DNA of 64,000 nt from Paraphysomonas bandaiensis (Eukaryota > Chrysophyceae), in assembly GCA_965644295.1 (NCBI GenBank), contig CBFFRP010000280.1, positions 1 through 64,000 on the forward strand, given 5' to 3'. Below the pieces are notes generated by a model. It made no database searches, was not told where the DNA came from, and saw only the letters and a program-made list of their open reading frames with translations. Positions 11,257 through 21,558 of this stretch are shown here, piece by piece. Position numbers and translations under genes: made by a program. Position 1 is the first letter of the stretch, and the number at the start of each line of letters is the position of its first letter.

Positions 11257-12004
11257 GTGGGCTGTCTTACATTAAACGTAGACATTATTTTATATGACAG
11301 CTATCTAAAAGGAGATGTCTTAGAAAGAAAGCTCTACAATATAGTTTTAGAACAGAAAGCTGATACATAGTTTTTGAATTGTATGATACTTGATATTGAA
11401 ATAATATTTGCGGTTAATAAATTTATTTGGTTTTCCATCACGTAAAACTATCAACATATTCACTATATCTTAAACCTTAAACACTTTCAGCTTTGATCAG
11501 ATGCTAGTATCTTATGATCGTTGTTCATCAGTATTATTCTTTCATTTTTATTCAGTATCTATTATCTATTCTAACCCCGATATACGTATCGTCCTGTATC
11601 ATACTGAATGTAATATCGTTAACATTTGTATGAATCTTAACGGCAACTTAAGCTCTAGTGCAACTCTAAACTCTAATCACAAGGTCACAAAACAGAATAA
11701 GCTATTGACTATTGACATCAGCATACATTACAATAAGATATTGTATGCCCTCATTCGGTATATCTCAAACATGAAATTTGAGTGAGGATACCATACTCAA
11801 GTCTTCTGCAACACATTTCATTTCGTACTTGGTAGTGTATTGTGTATTGGGCATTAAAGACGTGTACATTATTATATTATAATATATACAGATATACCAT
11901 ACACCATACAATACCATTAGAAGCAATAATATACAACGTGCAAGCTGCGGTGATGAAATACGAGTATGGTAAAAATAAGCTCTGAACACACTATATACTT
12001 AACT
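11257..12004. other. Convergent 3' intergenic region
   Basis: AT-rich DNA between two converging genes (coiled-coil gene on plus, TTL-like gene on minus). The 94-codon open frame at 11501-11785 has low-complexity composition and no homology that I recognise. Confidence 0.5.
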
Positions 12005-13414
12005 CTATAAGATCGCATCTGATATATCTAACTCTTGAAATCGATTCTGCTGCTGGGCAATGCTATCTACAGTGGACTGCGCTAGCTTAGTTCGCATTTT
12101 CTCAGCCGGAGGAGGGAGCAGTCCATCCACAGCTATTTGAAACACGTTCTCCATCATTTCTGGCAATAACCTTTCCAGCATCGGGCATGAAAATTCTAGA
12201 CACGGATTGGAATTCACTTCAATTAATGTTGACCTATACTCGGAGTCTACCATGTAGTCATAGCCAAGTAGTTCGAAGGATTTCCGTATGTCAGACTGAC
12301 TCAATCTGTCTCGGGTTGCCCGTATAGATATCGTTGTCTGCCGAAGTATTTGTGGAAGAATGACATTGTGTACAACACCAGGCGGAGCGTCGGGGTAGTC
12401 TCGATCGATGACAGTTTGCCACTCTTCGTAGTTAAGTTTATTCCCATTCTCATGTTTTCCGTACGCTGCAGATTTCTTCTGTACCGCGTCGTTGGTAAGA
12501 TGAGTTTCCCTGTCGCTTAAGTCTTTGAGGTTATATCGTCTGCATGAAGTCCGAACATATCCCTCTTCGTACAAGTAGGCTCGTAGATCGCCGTCGCGCA
12601 ATACGAGTAATACGAAGCATCGTACGTCGAACTTTCTTCCACTAATTAGAAGGGGACGTTCCATGTATTCCTGCACGATCCACCCACGGGACCTCTGTAG
12701 TCGCCGCCGAGATGGGTCGATCTCTTTACCTGCAGAAACAGGCGAGTCTTCTTCTTGATTGTGAGAATTGCTCATTCCAATGCACTCCAACACCTTTTGA
12801 GTTCCGCGGACAACCACTATACCACATCCACGGTTGCTACAAGAAGATGGTTTCAGGATCCAGATACCACTGTGATCACCAGACGACATATTTTCACTGT
12901 ACTCTAAAAATTCGCTCAACTCAGAGTTATTTTCATCGGCACATGAACCAGGCCTTTGAATGAAAAAAGTCCTTGGTACCACAGTAGACATGTCGCATCC
13001 AGTTTGACTACAATAGCTCCGCAGGCTCTCATATATACCTTTCTTTGATACCAAACACGCATTATTTTGTAAATGATTCAAAAGCACTCGTTTATATTTT
13101 CTGGTTTTGTATCTGGACGGGTTTCTGTACATCTCCCATATAAAATTACAAGTGGGTTTGGCCTCATTATAAGCCAGCCACCACTGTCTCCTTCGTAACA
13201 CATTCAACACAACCCGTGTATTATTTCCAGGTAAAACACGATACGTATAATTGGTTTCTATGGATGGACATGATGATACTCTTCTAGCACTCTTCTTATT
13301 ACCAGAGGCGACAGATTTCTTGTGTTTTATGTTGGAATCATCCCTACTCTCTCTTCGGCGTCTCTGATTCTTATTACCAGTACCACCCGACACTTTAATC
13401 GGTGGTAATATCAT
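12005..13414 (-). CDS. Tubulin-tyrosine-ligase-like (TTLL) ATP-grasp enzyme
   Basis: Single-exon gene, 469 residues. After a basic N-terminal tail (about 45 residues) it shows TTL-family landmarks: WILKPSSCSNRGCGI, a lysine/glycine ATP-grasp loop; GWIVQEYMERPLLI; KFDVRCFVLL; HLTNDAVQK; and near the C-terminus the Mg-binding LGYDYMVDS...LIEVNSNPCLE, where E and N coordinate the metal. Members ligate tyrosine, glutamate or glycine to tubulin (or other) tails, mainly on axonemal and cytoplasmic microtubules; which one cannot be told from sequence alone. It is divergent from the glycosyltransferase gene at 13854. The initiator ATG at 13414 is the first in frame. Confidence 0.92.
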   Translation of the reverse strand: MILPPIKVSGGTGNKNQRRRRESRDDSNIKHKKSVASGNKKSARRVSSCPSIETNYTYRVLPGNNTRVVLNVLRRRQWWLAYNEAKPTCNFIWEMYRNPSRYKTRKYKRVLLNHLQNNACLVSKKGIYESLRSYCSQTGCDMSTVVPRTFFIQRPGSCADENNSELSEFLEYSENMSSGDHSGIWILKPSSCSNRGCGIVVVRGTQKVLECIGMSNSHNQEEDSPVSAGKEIDPSRRRLQRSRGWIVQEYMERPLLISGRKFDVRCFVLLVLRDGDLRAYLYEEGYVRTSCRRYNLKDLSDRETHLTNDAVQKKSAAYGKHENGNKLNYEEWQTVIDRDYPDAPPGVVHNVILPQILRQTTISIRATRDRLSQSDIRKSFELLGYDYMVDSEYRSTLIEVNSNPCLEFSCPMLERLLPEMMENVFQIAVDGLLPPPAEKMRTKLAQSTVDSIAQQQNRFQELDISDAIL

Positions 13415-13853
13415 GATTAATTATAATATATCTGACATTATATATACATTCATATACTGCCAGTTAACTGCTATCTCATCTGTAATAATAACGATCCCCA
13501 TCATACATATGGTACATATACATACATATACTGGTATACACACACAGAGTATACATTTCCAGGCTTTCTTTCTAGTGTACAAAATACCAGATTTATAGAT
13601 ACCATGTGTAGAAACATAATACGATATGATAAAAACTCGAGTATGCTACATCGTACAGTATCATCAATACCATATACACGTACTGTACTGTACTGTACTG
13701 TACTGCTGTACTGTAGATGCATGTATGTCATAAAAATTTCATAGTCGTCCTGGTTGTGTTCCACAGTTACCAAGTAGAGCATCTGGAGTATCATTAAGGT
13801 GCAATTGTTAATTACCTCTGTACCTCTTTTCTCTTATAGTGTGTATATAAAAG
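13415..13853. promoter_or_regulatory. Divergent promoter between TTLL and glycosyltransferase genes
   Basis: A 439-bp gap with a run of tandem GTACT words at about 13679-13707 (five consecutive TACTG units, then CTGCTGTACTG). CATACATA-type repeats lie near 13520-13535. Similar words recur in the other head-to-head gaps. Confidence 0.45.
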
Positions 13854-15773
13854 ATGCCCTCTGCTCTTATATTTTTATTAGTTCATTCATGTATTGCATT
13901 AGTTGCATGTGCATCGATATACAACATACACGAGACGATGTCTTGTTGTAAAATGTCTGAGGATACTGCAGGATTGATGCATTGCATAGACAACATTGAT
14001 CCTGCTGCTCCATCTGACAACACTTCGATTGCATTGGTAACATATGCCTCGGATGACATTTTAGATTATGCCGCCTACTCCTTTGCTGTGAATTCTGCCT
14101 ACGCCGAGCACAACGGGTATGAAATTTTCTTTATGTCCCCTGACACAGGAAGCAATTATGAGCCACGTGACCAGAGATGGAACAGAGTTAAGATTATAGA
14201 TGATGCCTTAAACAAAGTGGACGGATGGCTAAAGGATGTGGATTACGTGGTTTGGATTGATGCTGATCTCATATTTATCGATCTAGATTTAAGTATTAAG
14301 GACTTGGTCGCAGAATATCCTGAATACGATATCATAATATCTGCAGAGCGTCATGCAGAAACTGGTGTTGCGAATACGGGTAGCTTTATCATGCGCAATT
14401 CCGACTGGAGCCGGCAGTTTTTGCAGGACTGGTGGAACAATTTTGATCGCACACTGAATCACGACCAGATTTTTTTCGATAAGTTGTACAAGATGCGTAT
14501 GCCAGGGATTGCAGATCATATTAAAATTCTTCCAGCCGACAAGATAAATTCCACTCCTCCACCGACCATCCATCAGCAGCCTGAAAACCAAGTGCTACAC
14601 ATGATGGGTCAGACAAAGGAGCTCAGACAGAAAGCATTCAAGCAAGGATTTGAGGAGATCTGCCGCGCCTACGAAGAAGGTGACCAGGTGGAATCGCAGC
14701 TAGGACTGACACAACCCAGACTTTACTCTATGGCAATGCAGTACTTTGAGGGTGACTTGAGTCGTATATTGGAACAGCTGCAGAACAACGATGTTGTGGC
14801 TGCAATGTCACCCGCAGAATTCCTGGGACTCGCTACTCGGGCAAGGGAGCATGTAGTGCAGATTGGGATCTACAATCCGCAGCAGGATAGCATGGATGTA
14901 GTGTTTTCTCTTTTTTCTGCGGCGAGGACACGAACTAAACTGGCCGAGGCGAGAGGAGAATCTGAAAAAGCGTTTCTTCCAGCCCTATACAACTCTTGGG
15001 CAGTGTATGCAAATGACCTTGCTCTGTCTATACCTGATGTTACAGAAAGAACGAAACTATATAGAGAGGTTGAAGGAGTGTTGGACAAGCTGGAGAAGGT
15101 GATATCACGAGGGCAATTGTCAGTGGCACAGGAAATGAAACTCCGTCTATACAGCCAATTGGGTCACGCCGAGCTCGAAAAAAAGGACTATGAGCGTGCC
15201 GCACCATACTTCAAGAAATCTCTTGCAATGTTGGAGGATATGGGGGATGATGGGAACCCAGTATATGCTATTGATCCGCTCATGAGTTTGGGGAGTACGT
15301 TCTGCGTGATTGGTCGGTTGGATGAAGGTTTGGGGTATCTGGCTCAGGCCTTAGATACGCAGGAGAAGCTTCTCTTTGCAGAGCAGCAACTGAAACAAGA
15401 CCATATACGGTTAGCTACTATTCTATTGCGAGCTGCAGGGTGTCTTGCCAAGGCCCAGCAATTTCGCTCTGCGAAGGTGCATATCTTGAGGGCAGAGGAT
15501 ATACTGCAGAGACATCCTGAGCGAGGAGCGACAGAGAGCCTGCTAGTTGCTCTGCGTAGGATAGACTCCAGGGTGACTTCAGCTCTACAGAGCGACGATG
15601 ATATTGCATTTTTGAATCAACTAGAAAAAGATCACGCCGCTGGAAAGACCAAGCATTCGAACTATTTTCAAACTACCAATGGTGATGATGAACACGACGC
15701 CATCCCAAAGACAACAAAGAAGAAGTTTATGAGAAAAAGAAGTAAAGGAGACGGGAGGAAATCGGAGCTATAG
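13854..15773 (+). CDS. Secretory-pathway glycosyltransferase with DxD motif and helical-repeat C-terminus
   Basis: Intronless, 639 residues. The N-terminus (SALIFLLVHSCIALVACAS) is a hydrophobic signal peptide or anchor. Residues about 50-260 look like a galactosyltransferase of the GMA12/MNN10 (GT34-like) fold: ALVTYASDD, then VVWIDADLIF with the nucleotide-sugar/metal-binding D136-x-D138, then NTGSFIMRNSDWSRQFL and a NHDQIFF stretch. From about residue 300 the chain is helical, with TPR-like units (AELEKKDYERAAPYFKKS; FCVIGRLDEGLGYLAQALD). The tail is very basic (KTTKKKFMRKRSKGDGRK). By family it transfers a sugar from a nucleotide sugar in the ER or Golgi; donor and acceptor are unknown. 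The fusion of this fold to a TPR-like half is uncommon to my knowledge. Confidence 0.85.
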   Translation: MPSALIFLLVHSCIALVACASIYNIHETMSCCKMSEDTAGLMHCIDNIDPAAPSDNTSIALVTYASDDILDYAAYSFAVNSAYAEHNGYEIFFMSPDTGSNYEPRDQRWNRVKIIDDALNKVDGWLKDVDYVVWIDADLIFIDLDLSIKDLVAEYPEYDIIISAERHAETGVANTGSFIMRNSDWSRQFLQDWWNNFDRTLNHDQIFFDKLYKMRMPGIADHIKILPADKINSTPPPTIHQQPENQVLHMMGQTKELRQKAFKQGFEEICRAYEEGDQVESQLGLTQPRLYSMAMQYFEGDLSRILEQLQNNDVVAAMSPAEFLGLATRAREHVVQIGIYNPQQDSMDVVFSLFSAARTRTKLAEARGESEKAFLPALYNSWAVYANDLALSIPDVTERTKLYREVEGVLDKLEKVISRGQLSVAQEMKLRLYSQLGHAELEKKDYERAAPYFKKSLAMLEDMGDDGNPVYAIDPLMSLGSTFCVIGRLDEGLGYLAQALDTQEKLLFAEQQLKQDHIRLATILLRAAGCLAKAQQFRSAKVHILRAEDILQRHPERGATESLLVALRRIDSRVTSALQSDDDIAFLNQLEKDHAAGKTKHSNYFQTTNGDDEHDAIPKTTKKKFMRKRSKGDGRKSEL

Positions 15774-16400
15774 AATGACTCTTATTGTTCTACTAAATGA
15801 GTATTTTTATTTCGAGGTAATAAGAAATAAGTATTGGTGCAAAACATTGCACAGTTCTACGGTTACAGCCAGTTTAAGTTGTGAAGATAGAATTTCCAGC
15901 TAGCAATTTATATCAAAGAATCCTTCACTCATTCAGAAAGAAATAGAATGCGTCATGCGAGCATGAGAATTTAACTCACAAACTGAGAAGAAGGAAATAC
16001 GCATGACATGTATGCGAAGACTCCTTCTGCAGTAGTAATGTAATGTAAAACTAACATACGCCTCCAGCTACTGTTCCGTTTAGCACCATGTAATATCACC
16101 GTCGTGCGGTTCGTGTAAAATTAAACTGGCGCTGTGCTCTCGAGTACTTCTATATGAATTAGGAATATTACGCTTTCTTAATTTGAAACTAACTAAAATT
16201 CCAAATTATGTTAAAAATGTGAAGAATATGCGATGTATACACATCTGACAGGTGTAGCCGTTAAGAAATTGTAGTGGTGCAAGTGTGACTCTGATACCCC
16301 TGATGAGATATTTGTCCATCTTAAGATACAATGCTGAAATATATGATGCACATTGCATATTGCATGCATACAATATTTGCTAGAGTATGCTCCCACGTTT
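15774..16400. other. Intergenic, no gene recognised
   Basis: AT-rich DNA downstream of the glycosyltransferase gene. No motif or repeat found until the GACTAGG cluster. Confidence 0.5.
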
Positions 16401-16540
16401 GACTAGGTGAATACCCTATTCCACCTAGTCATTGTAAAGTTAAAAATCTAAGTATTTAATGACTAGGTTTTTCAACCTTTTGACTAGGTTTTTACACCAA
16501 TTTTGGTGTGACTAGGAAATTCCACCAAATTGACTATAGG
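16401..16540 (+). repeat. GACTAGGT(T) repeat cluster, copy 1
   Basis: Five or six copies of GACTAGG or its complement lie within 140 bp, including the short hairpin ACACCAATTTTGGTGT and the phrase TCCACCAAATTGACTA. A related cluster lies in opposite orientation at 63577-63690, sharing the order CCAATTTTGG - GACTAGGAAA - CCACCAAATTGACTA. This is probably part of a transposable element end. Confidence 0.6.
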
Positions 16541-16699
16541 TCGAAAAATAGATCCCGACCTAAATTGTCTGCAACCACGTCATCATAATATGGTTTCGAT
16601 TGAATAGCATTACAATCAAATTACAGTGTGTTGAGTTTTGCTGTTTGAGAGCAATTGAAAGCTGTTTTTATAAGGTAATTAAATTATTACCTGTAACGT

Positions 16700-16773
16700 G
16701 GTTCCGTGGTGTAGCAGTTATCACATTTTGTTTACACCGAAAAGGTCGCCGGTTCGATTCCGGCTGGGATCAG
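16700..16773 (+). tRNA. tRNA-Val (anticodon TAC)
   Basis: The sequence folds as a standard cloverleaf. The acceptor arm is GGTTCCG / TGGGATC with G-T wobbles; the D arm is GTG/CAC; the anticodon stem TTTTG/CGAAA encloses the loop TTTACAC, giving anticodon TAC (reads GUA, valine); the T arm is GCCGG-TTCGATT-CCGGC. Discriminator A is at 16773, no CCA is encoded and there is no intron. The B-box GGTTCGATTCC is intact. Because a repeat body follows directly, it may be the head of a tRNA-derived SINE rather than a free gene, or both. Confidence 0.85.
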
Positions 16774-16778
16774 TTTCT

Positions 16779-16783
16779 TTTTT
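16779..16783 (+). terminator. RNA polymerase III T-run after tRNA-Val
   Basis: A run of five T begins 6 bp after the tRNA 3' end, preceded by TTTC; this is a plausible polymerase III stop. If it works efficiently, the downstream body is not transcribed from the tRNA promoter. Confidence 0.5.
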
Positions 16784-17556
16784 ACGCAATTTAAATCGAG
16801 CAACACCCAGCGAAAGCCATGGGTTATACACGAAAAGCGGAGACCTAACGCACCCCTCCGGTCGCCTTCCTCTTCCCCCACCCCGTCTCAGCAGAGACGC
16901 CACGACGCCAACTCCGTCAGATACTCCTCTGCCCAAGGCCCAACTGGCTTCAAAAGCCATTCCAAGACAAGCAGGAGCCCCATCATACCCCCAACATCTC
17001 AGGTTAATAACACTTGACTCACAGATACAGAATCCTTCTCCACTAAGTCCCAAGGAGCCCTATCCTAAGGGGCGTCCTCCTGACTGATCCTTCTGTACTT
17101 CAAGGACTGACATCCGCAAAGAGCTTCTCCCTCACACACAAGAATGAAAGTGGTTGCACATTGGTGCTTGCGGCTATGCACATGTAGCCTCGGTAGCGTT
17201 ACATATAGTAGGATATTAGAATTTGTACTAGTTAGTTACTGGTAGAGGTAGATCTTGTCTTCATCTAACTACTTATCTGGTGTCATTTTTTGACGCCTAC
17301 TGCTAATAATAAGGCTTTCACACATTAAATTATAGCTGCTACGAGTAGTATACAGTTGTGGTTAACTGTAATATGAGAGTTAATGTCATGATGATGAGTA
17401 TATAGCAGTAAAACGGAATATAGTGTCGATGAAAGTTAGTAGCGAAGTAAGATCATACGAGAAATGAGTGGTAATAGAGATAACACGAAATTGGTGAATG
17501 ATAAGAGATATTTATAATATCAGCATAGAGTGAACCATAGTATATGATTCCTGGAA

Positions 17557-18621
17557 CTAATTTCCAAAAATTACACTTCTCCATTTCATCGACATATGGC
17601 TTACGATACTTTCACGTGTCTCTATCTCCGTACGCACACGGATTTCAAAGGGTTGCTTTCCAGTTAGCACCCCTTCATCTTCATAGTAGTCGAAGAGTCC
17701 AGTAGATCCTTTAAAAGACCCTAGTCCTTCCATCAAAGGATTCACTTCAATAAGTACAACATGCCCAGGTCCCAGCCAGGCAAGGTCCAGCATGGCATTA
17801 GGAATAGGTAGAGACTCACGAATTTGCTCGAAGAAGGCCAGACAATCATCAGCAATGTCATTCTTTTCATCTTCCAGGCCAGGAAAGAACAGAGAGTGCC
17901 AATACTGGCCAACACAATTCAGCTTTTTGTTCCATACGAACCCTCTGAACTCGCACCTGGGAGTAATCCGTGGCTCCCACTCTCTGATGACAAGACTAAG
18001 TGGATGCTGAATGTCCCCTTCTTCGTAGGCATACATGAGATCTTCTGCCGCTCGCATCGAATCTAGCAGAATTGTGACAGCCTCGGTTCCATTTCTCACA
18101 GCTGAAGCTCGAACCATCTCCTCCGAAAACAAACACATGCGGTCATTATAATGCAATTCCGCAGGATTTCCCAAGGTGTTAAGTTTCTCGTAAAATGCGG
18201 ATGTCGCCTTCCGAAATATTGTGTTAGAATCCTTAGGAGATCTTGTTGATAACTTCACAAACACACCATGTGAAGACGGAAATGAAACTTGGATAGTATC
18301 ATCAATACGCCGGACAAGATTCTCTAATGAAGATGGTATTTCTACAAGTACCTCTGAGCTACGACTAGTGACTTGTTTCCAGTACTCTATGATAGCCTCA
18401 GCTTCATGTGGTTGTATTTCTATAAACTGACTGCGGAAGGTATGTCTGTTATCAAGGTTATCATACCACTTATCTACACCTGACGAGAAGAAGTATTCTC
18501 GTGTCTGTTGGTCTTGTTCCTTACAGGGCTCGCTATCTAGAAGCTGTTTTATATCCAACTCATCACCTTTGGTTTGAGTAGGTTTTAATTGATTCTTGAC
18601 TTTAGCTATATCGTTAAACAT
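17557..18621 (-). CDS. CDC123/D123-like ATP-grasp protein
   Basis: Intronless, 354 residues from ATG 18621 (MFNDIAKVKNQ); an upstream in-frame ATG at 18678 would add residues encoded by a microsatellite-like TATGTATGTG, so I prefer 18621. D123-type features are FVKLSTRSPKDS (nucleotide-binding lysine and the RSPKD turn), CEFRGFVWNKKLNCVGQY, and the C-terminal metal-site stretch LDLAWLGPGHVVLIEVNPL. Cdc123 family members assemble the gamma subunit of translation factor eIF2 into the trimer, in the cytoplasm. This copy is divergent, so a paralogue with another client remains possible. Confidence 0.75.
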   Translation of the reverse strand: MFNDIAKVKNQLKPTQTKGDELDIKQLLDSEPCKEQDQQTREYFFSSGVDKWYDNLDNRHTFRSQFIEIQPHEAEAIIEYWKQVTSRSSEVLVEIPSSLENLVRRIDDTIQVSFPSSHGVFVKLSTRSPKDSNTIFRKATSAFYEKLNTLGNPAELHYNDRMCLFSEEMVRASAVRNGTEAVTILLDSMRAAEDLMYAYEEGDIQHPLSLVIREWEPRITPRCEFRGFVWNKKLNCVGQYWHSLFFPGLEDEKNDIADDCLAFFEQIRESLPIPNAMLDLAWLGPGHVVLIEVNPLMEGLGSFKGSTGLFDYYEDEGVLTGKQPFEIRVRTEIETRESIVSHMSMKWRSVIFGN

Positions 18622-18770
18622 TGAGGAGGATATGCTGCTTTGATCCCTCTGCGCTATATGCTCCACACATACATACATATGCACCTATAAGCAACATCAT
18701 ATCGGACGCTACACAACATGCACAGTAGAGAAATATCCCAGAAATCGCGGGAAAAAGCTGATGCTTTAGG

Positions 18771-18917
18771 CGTATCGGCAGTCAGCATCTTATTTTTCGG
18801 GAAGAAATTGAAGCAATTATACTCTATATCACTGCAATACAACTTCGGCTGTAATACAGATATTTATTGTCTCAACATTAGAGGCATCTCTGAACAAAAA
18901 TAAAGGATGCCGATACG
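18771..18917 (+). repeat. Dispersed 147-bp repeat with CGTATCGGCA inverted ends, copy 1
   Basis: It begins CGTATCGGCAGTCAGCATC and ends GGATGCCGATACG, whose complement matches the start. A second copy lies at 48295-48445 with about 80% similarity by eye. No clear target duplication flanks it. It may be a small MITE-like element. Confidence 0.55.
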
Positions 18918-19504
18918 TGACTAGCAGTGTACCTACACGCATACTACAATCGTACTACAGTACTGCTGTACATACATACATACAAGACACATCTAGCTAT
19001 TATCTATGTGCGTGTTCGGATATAGCAGTGGAGCACAATATACTCCAATTATTGAATTTATTGAAAGGAGTATGTCAGTTCCGGAGTTCGGACAATTCTC
19101 TCAACAGATATGTAGCGCTCATAGTGGGGAGGTGTAGTACATGATACTATACAGTGTGTGTTGTGATGTATATTTTCGGCATCAGAACTTTCCAGTAATA
19201 TTCTTGATGTTTCAAAGTCTTTGTTATGAATATAGACCACCTGAGCTGTCATGGTTATGATAGTCTGTGTGAGAGGAGTGGTGCTCGTCATTATGGTTTC
19301 TATCAAAATTTTAACATTGTGGATGGTTTGAACTAATTCACTGGACGTTGTATACACCCACTAGCCCATTATAAGTTATAAGTTATATCCCTCAACAAAG
19401 TCGGACTCGTACCGTTTAGTGGTGTTCTGGGGGATAAGCGCCGGAGATATTCTCTCCGGAAACTAATTTGAGCCGGCAACATAGGCAGCAGATATTGTTC
19501 TGCC

Positions 19505-19975
19505 CAATCATAGCCGAATGCTTTGTAGTCCAAGGGACACTAATCAGTGCCACTTGTGTAGACGTCTTGATCCTGACGAATAAACAGGCATCCGGAAATG
19601 GGCCCACCTCAAGGGCATCCAAGACTGGGCCCATCTGAAGGGTAAACGGGGTTTTGGGCTGCCTGCTAAAGTCAAGCATCCGGGATGTTCACCTTCAGGA
19701 CTCAAAAAACCTGATGTCAGCAGATGTCAGGTATATCAACATTCTGCTTGCTCACTGCGTTCGCTTTGAGTGATAGAGCGGAGGGGGTTGCACCTTGGTG
19801 CCTGCGGCGACGTACAGGCAGTTTCCGAAGCGTTAAATAGTAAGATAATAGAGTTTGTACTATTTAGTTGGTTAGTTCCAGGTAGACGTCTATCTAGCTT
19901 GACTAGTTTTCATCTAGCTACTAAGCTGGTACTGATTCTTAACACCTATTGCTAATTAAATTATAAGACTTTCAA
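19505..19975 (+). mobile_element. Dispersed repeat (tail family), full-length-looking copy
   Basis: Aligns from end to end with the split copy at 44291-45480. Shared landmarks in order: TTGTGTAGACGTCTTG, CAGGCATCCGGAAATG, GGGTTTTGGGCTGCCTGCT, AGCAGATGTCAGGTATATC, GAGCGGAGG(G/T)GGTTGCA, a GCTTGCGG...CAAGC-type hairpin, TAGCGTTAAATAGTA and CTATTGCTAAT. It contains no long open frame, so it is presumably non-autonomous. Confidence 0.75.
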
Positions 19976-21558
19976 TAAACTATAGTCTCTCATATTCATA
20001 TCATTCGTTGCCTTTCACCAAATTCATGTCATCTTACATCTTACAAGGTCAACATATTTCATGTTCACTATTCAGTACAATAATTACAATTATAGTATCC
20101 ATAGTTCATGTAATACTGTTAACGGTCATAATTCAAACATCTTAGATTTTATTTTAAACAGCAGAACTCAGCAGTTTCCTTACAATTGTTTTCACTTTTC
20201 AATGACTGTCAATATCATAATAAAGGGGTAATGGTAGCTAATAGTCACACAGCGTAAAGCTTGCTTATCGATCTAATCAGGAATAGACAGAAAGGAAAAA
20301 GTAGGACGTCAGGAATGTAAACCATAATCGGTTATCACAAGTTATCTGAACATCTGAAGAGTGTTAAAATAGCAGAAACCGCCACTGTATCACTGACGAC
20401 TATCATTAGATAATAGAATATTGATAACAATAACTTATTTCCAATGATATACAAATGAAAACGTAAACAAAAGCTCTTGTAGCTGCAGTGTAAAAACGGC
20501 GATGTACTCTATACAAAAATATCTGCCACAGATATTTTTTGTATCTCAGTTCTATCAGTTGAAGATCCCACGAAAAACCTCGCAAGGTTGAATAGTAATT
20601 TCATAATCCTGAACCCTTGATATAACATAATATCGTAAAATAAATATCACGGCATATAAGAAGCGATAAACCGCAACTATAGTTCTAACAAATTGACGTA
20701 AACTAATACTGACGTAAGCAAGAATCAAATGACGGGAAAATATACACACAATTATGCAATAACCACTAAGGTCTGAGCTACTGCACCTCCACAGGGTAGT
20801 TGATAATCATCAAATTAACATCCTAGTTACATTTCATATTGTATTTTCTGTACCTTTTCGTTCGACTTGTAAACAGAGAGTAATCAGAAGCACCGGTTAC
20901 CGAAGGACAATCTGCGCTACGCATACCAGAATACGATGAGTACGTCAGTAACAAAGCATATCCGCCTGCAAAATTCCATACGTACGCAATACGCAGGGTG
21001 GTTACACTACTACCAATAGAACAATACACACTCCCATATATCTACGGTAAAAATGTACGAATCACACATATTATTCATTCGTCACTCATATAGAAATAAT
21101 AGTTCCTAATAAATCGAGAAATGATAATTGATACGATATAGTTATCAATGTATAGCACAATTGTCCCTGCACATTAGTACCAATGTCCACCAAAGAATAA
21201 TATCAGCTACGGTCCATATGAACATTGACAATCTAAGCTACTTAAGTACAATGATATCTAATCGACTACTGTGTACTGCATAGCATGACATCCTTTACGT
21301 ATACTGATAGAATGAACGAAATACCAAAATACTGCATTGCTTACGCCATGACATGATACTAATAACTTCCTACTACAACATGCGCTAATAAATGCAAACG
21401 AGGGCACGTAACACAGTTCCCTACACTTCAATTGCGATATAGAAATGGCATATGTACTTCACAATAGGCACCTCTTGGGCTATATAATGCGCACATATGT
21501 AATGTAAACATGTAGCTGAGGTGTATACCCTACCCACGAGTACGTGACAGTACACGTC
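19976..21558. other. Intergenic, AT-rich; one 34-nt hairpin
   Basis: No gene recognised over 1.6 kb. At 20511-20544 ATACAAAAATATCTG, a 3-nt loop and its near-perfect complement form a hairpin. The rest shows only short noise frames. Confidence 0.5.

Larger units (their letters stand above)
16700..17320 (+). mobile_element. SINE-like element: tRNA-Val head, GC-rich body, shared 3' tail
   Basis: The tRNA-Val is followed by a GC- and C-rich body (about 16800-17130) unlike the surrounding AT-rich DNA, then by a tail (17141-17320) that begins AGAATGAAAGTGGTTGCAC and ends with a CCTACTGCTAATAATAAG stretch. That tail is shared with at least four other places in the window, while the bodies differ. 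A modular layout of this kind is usual for SINEs that borrow a LINE tail. I see no clear target duplication, and the linkage of head and tail in one element is inferred. Confidence 0.5.

Noticed and set aside
11501-11785. 94-codon plus frame in a convergent 3' gap
   Set aside because: AT-driven low-information sequence without motif.
16698-17087. 129-codon plus frame and 110-codon minus frame over the tRNA and its repeat body
   Set aside because: They overlap the tRNA-Val and a GC-rich repeat body; no domain is recognisable.
19058-19357. 99-codon minus frame (MYTTSSELVQ...)
   Set aside because: Composition is plausible but there is no family match, no splice partner and it lies in a repeat-rich gap; left unannotated.
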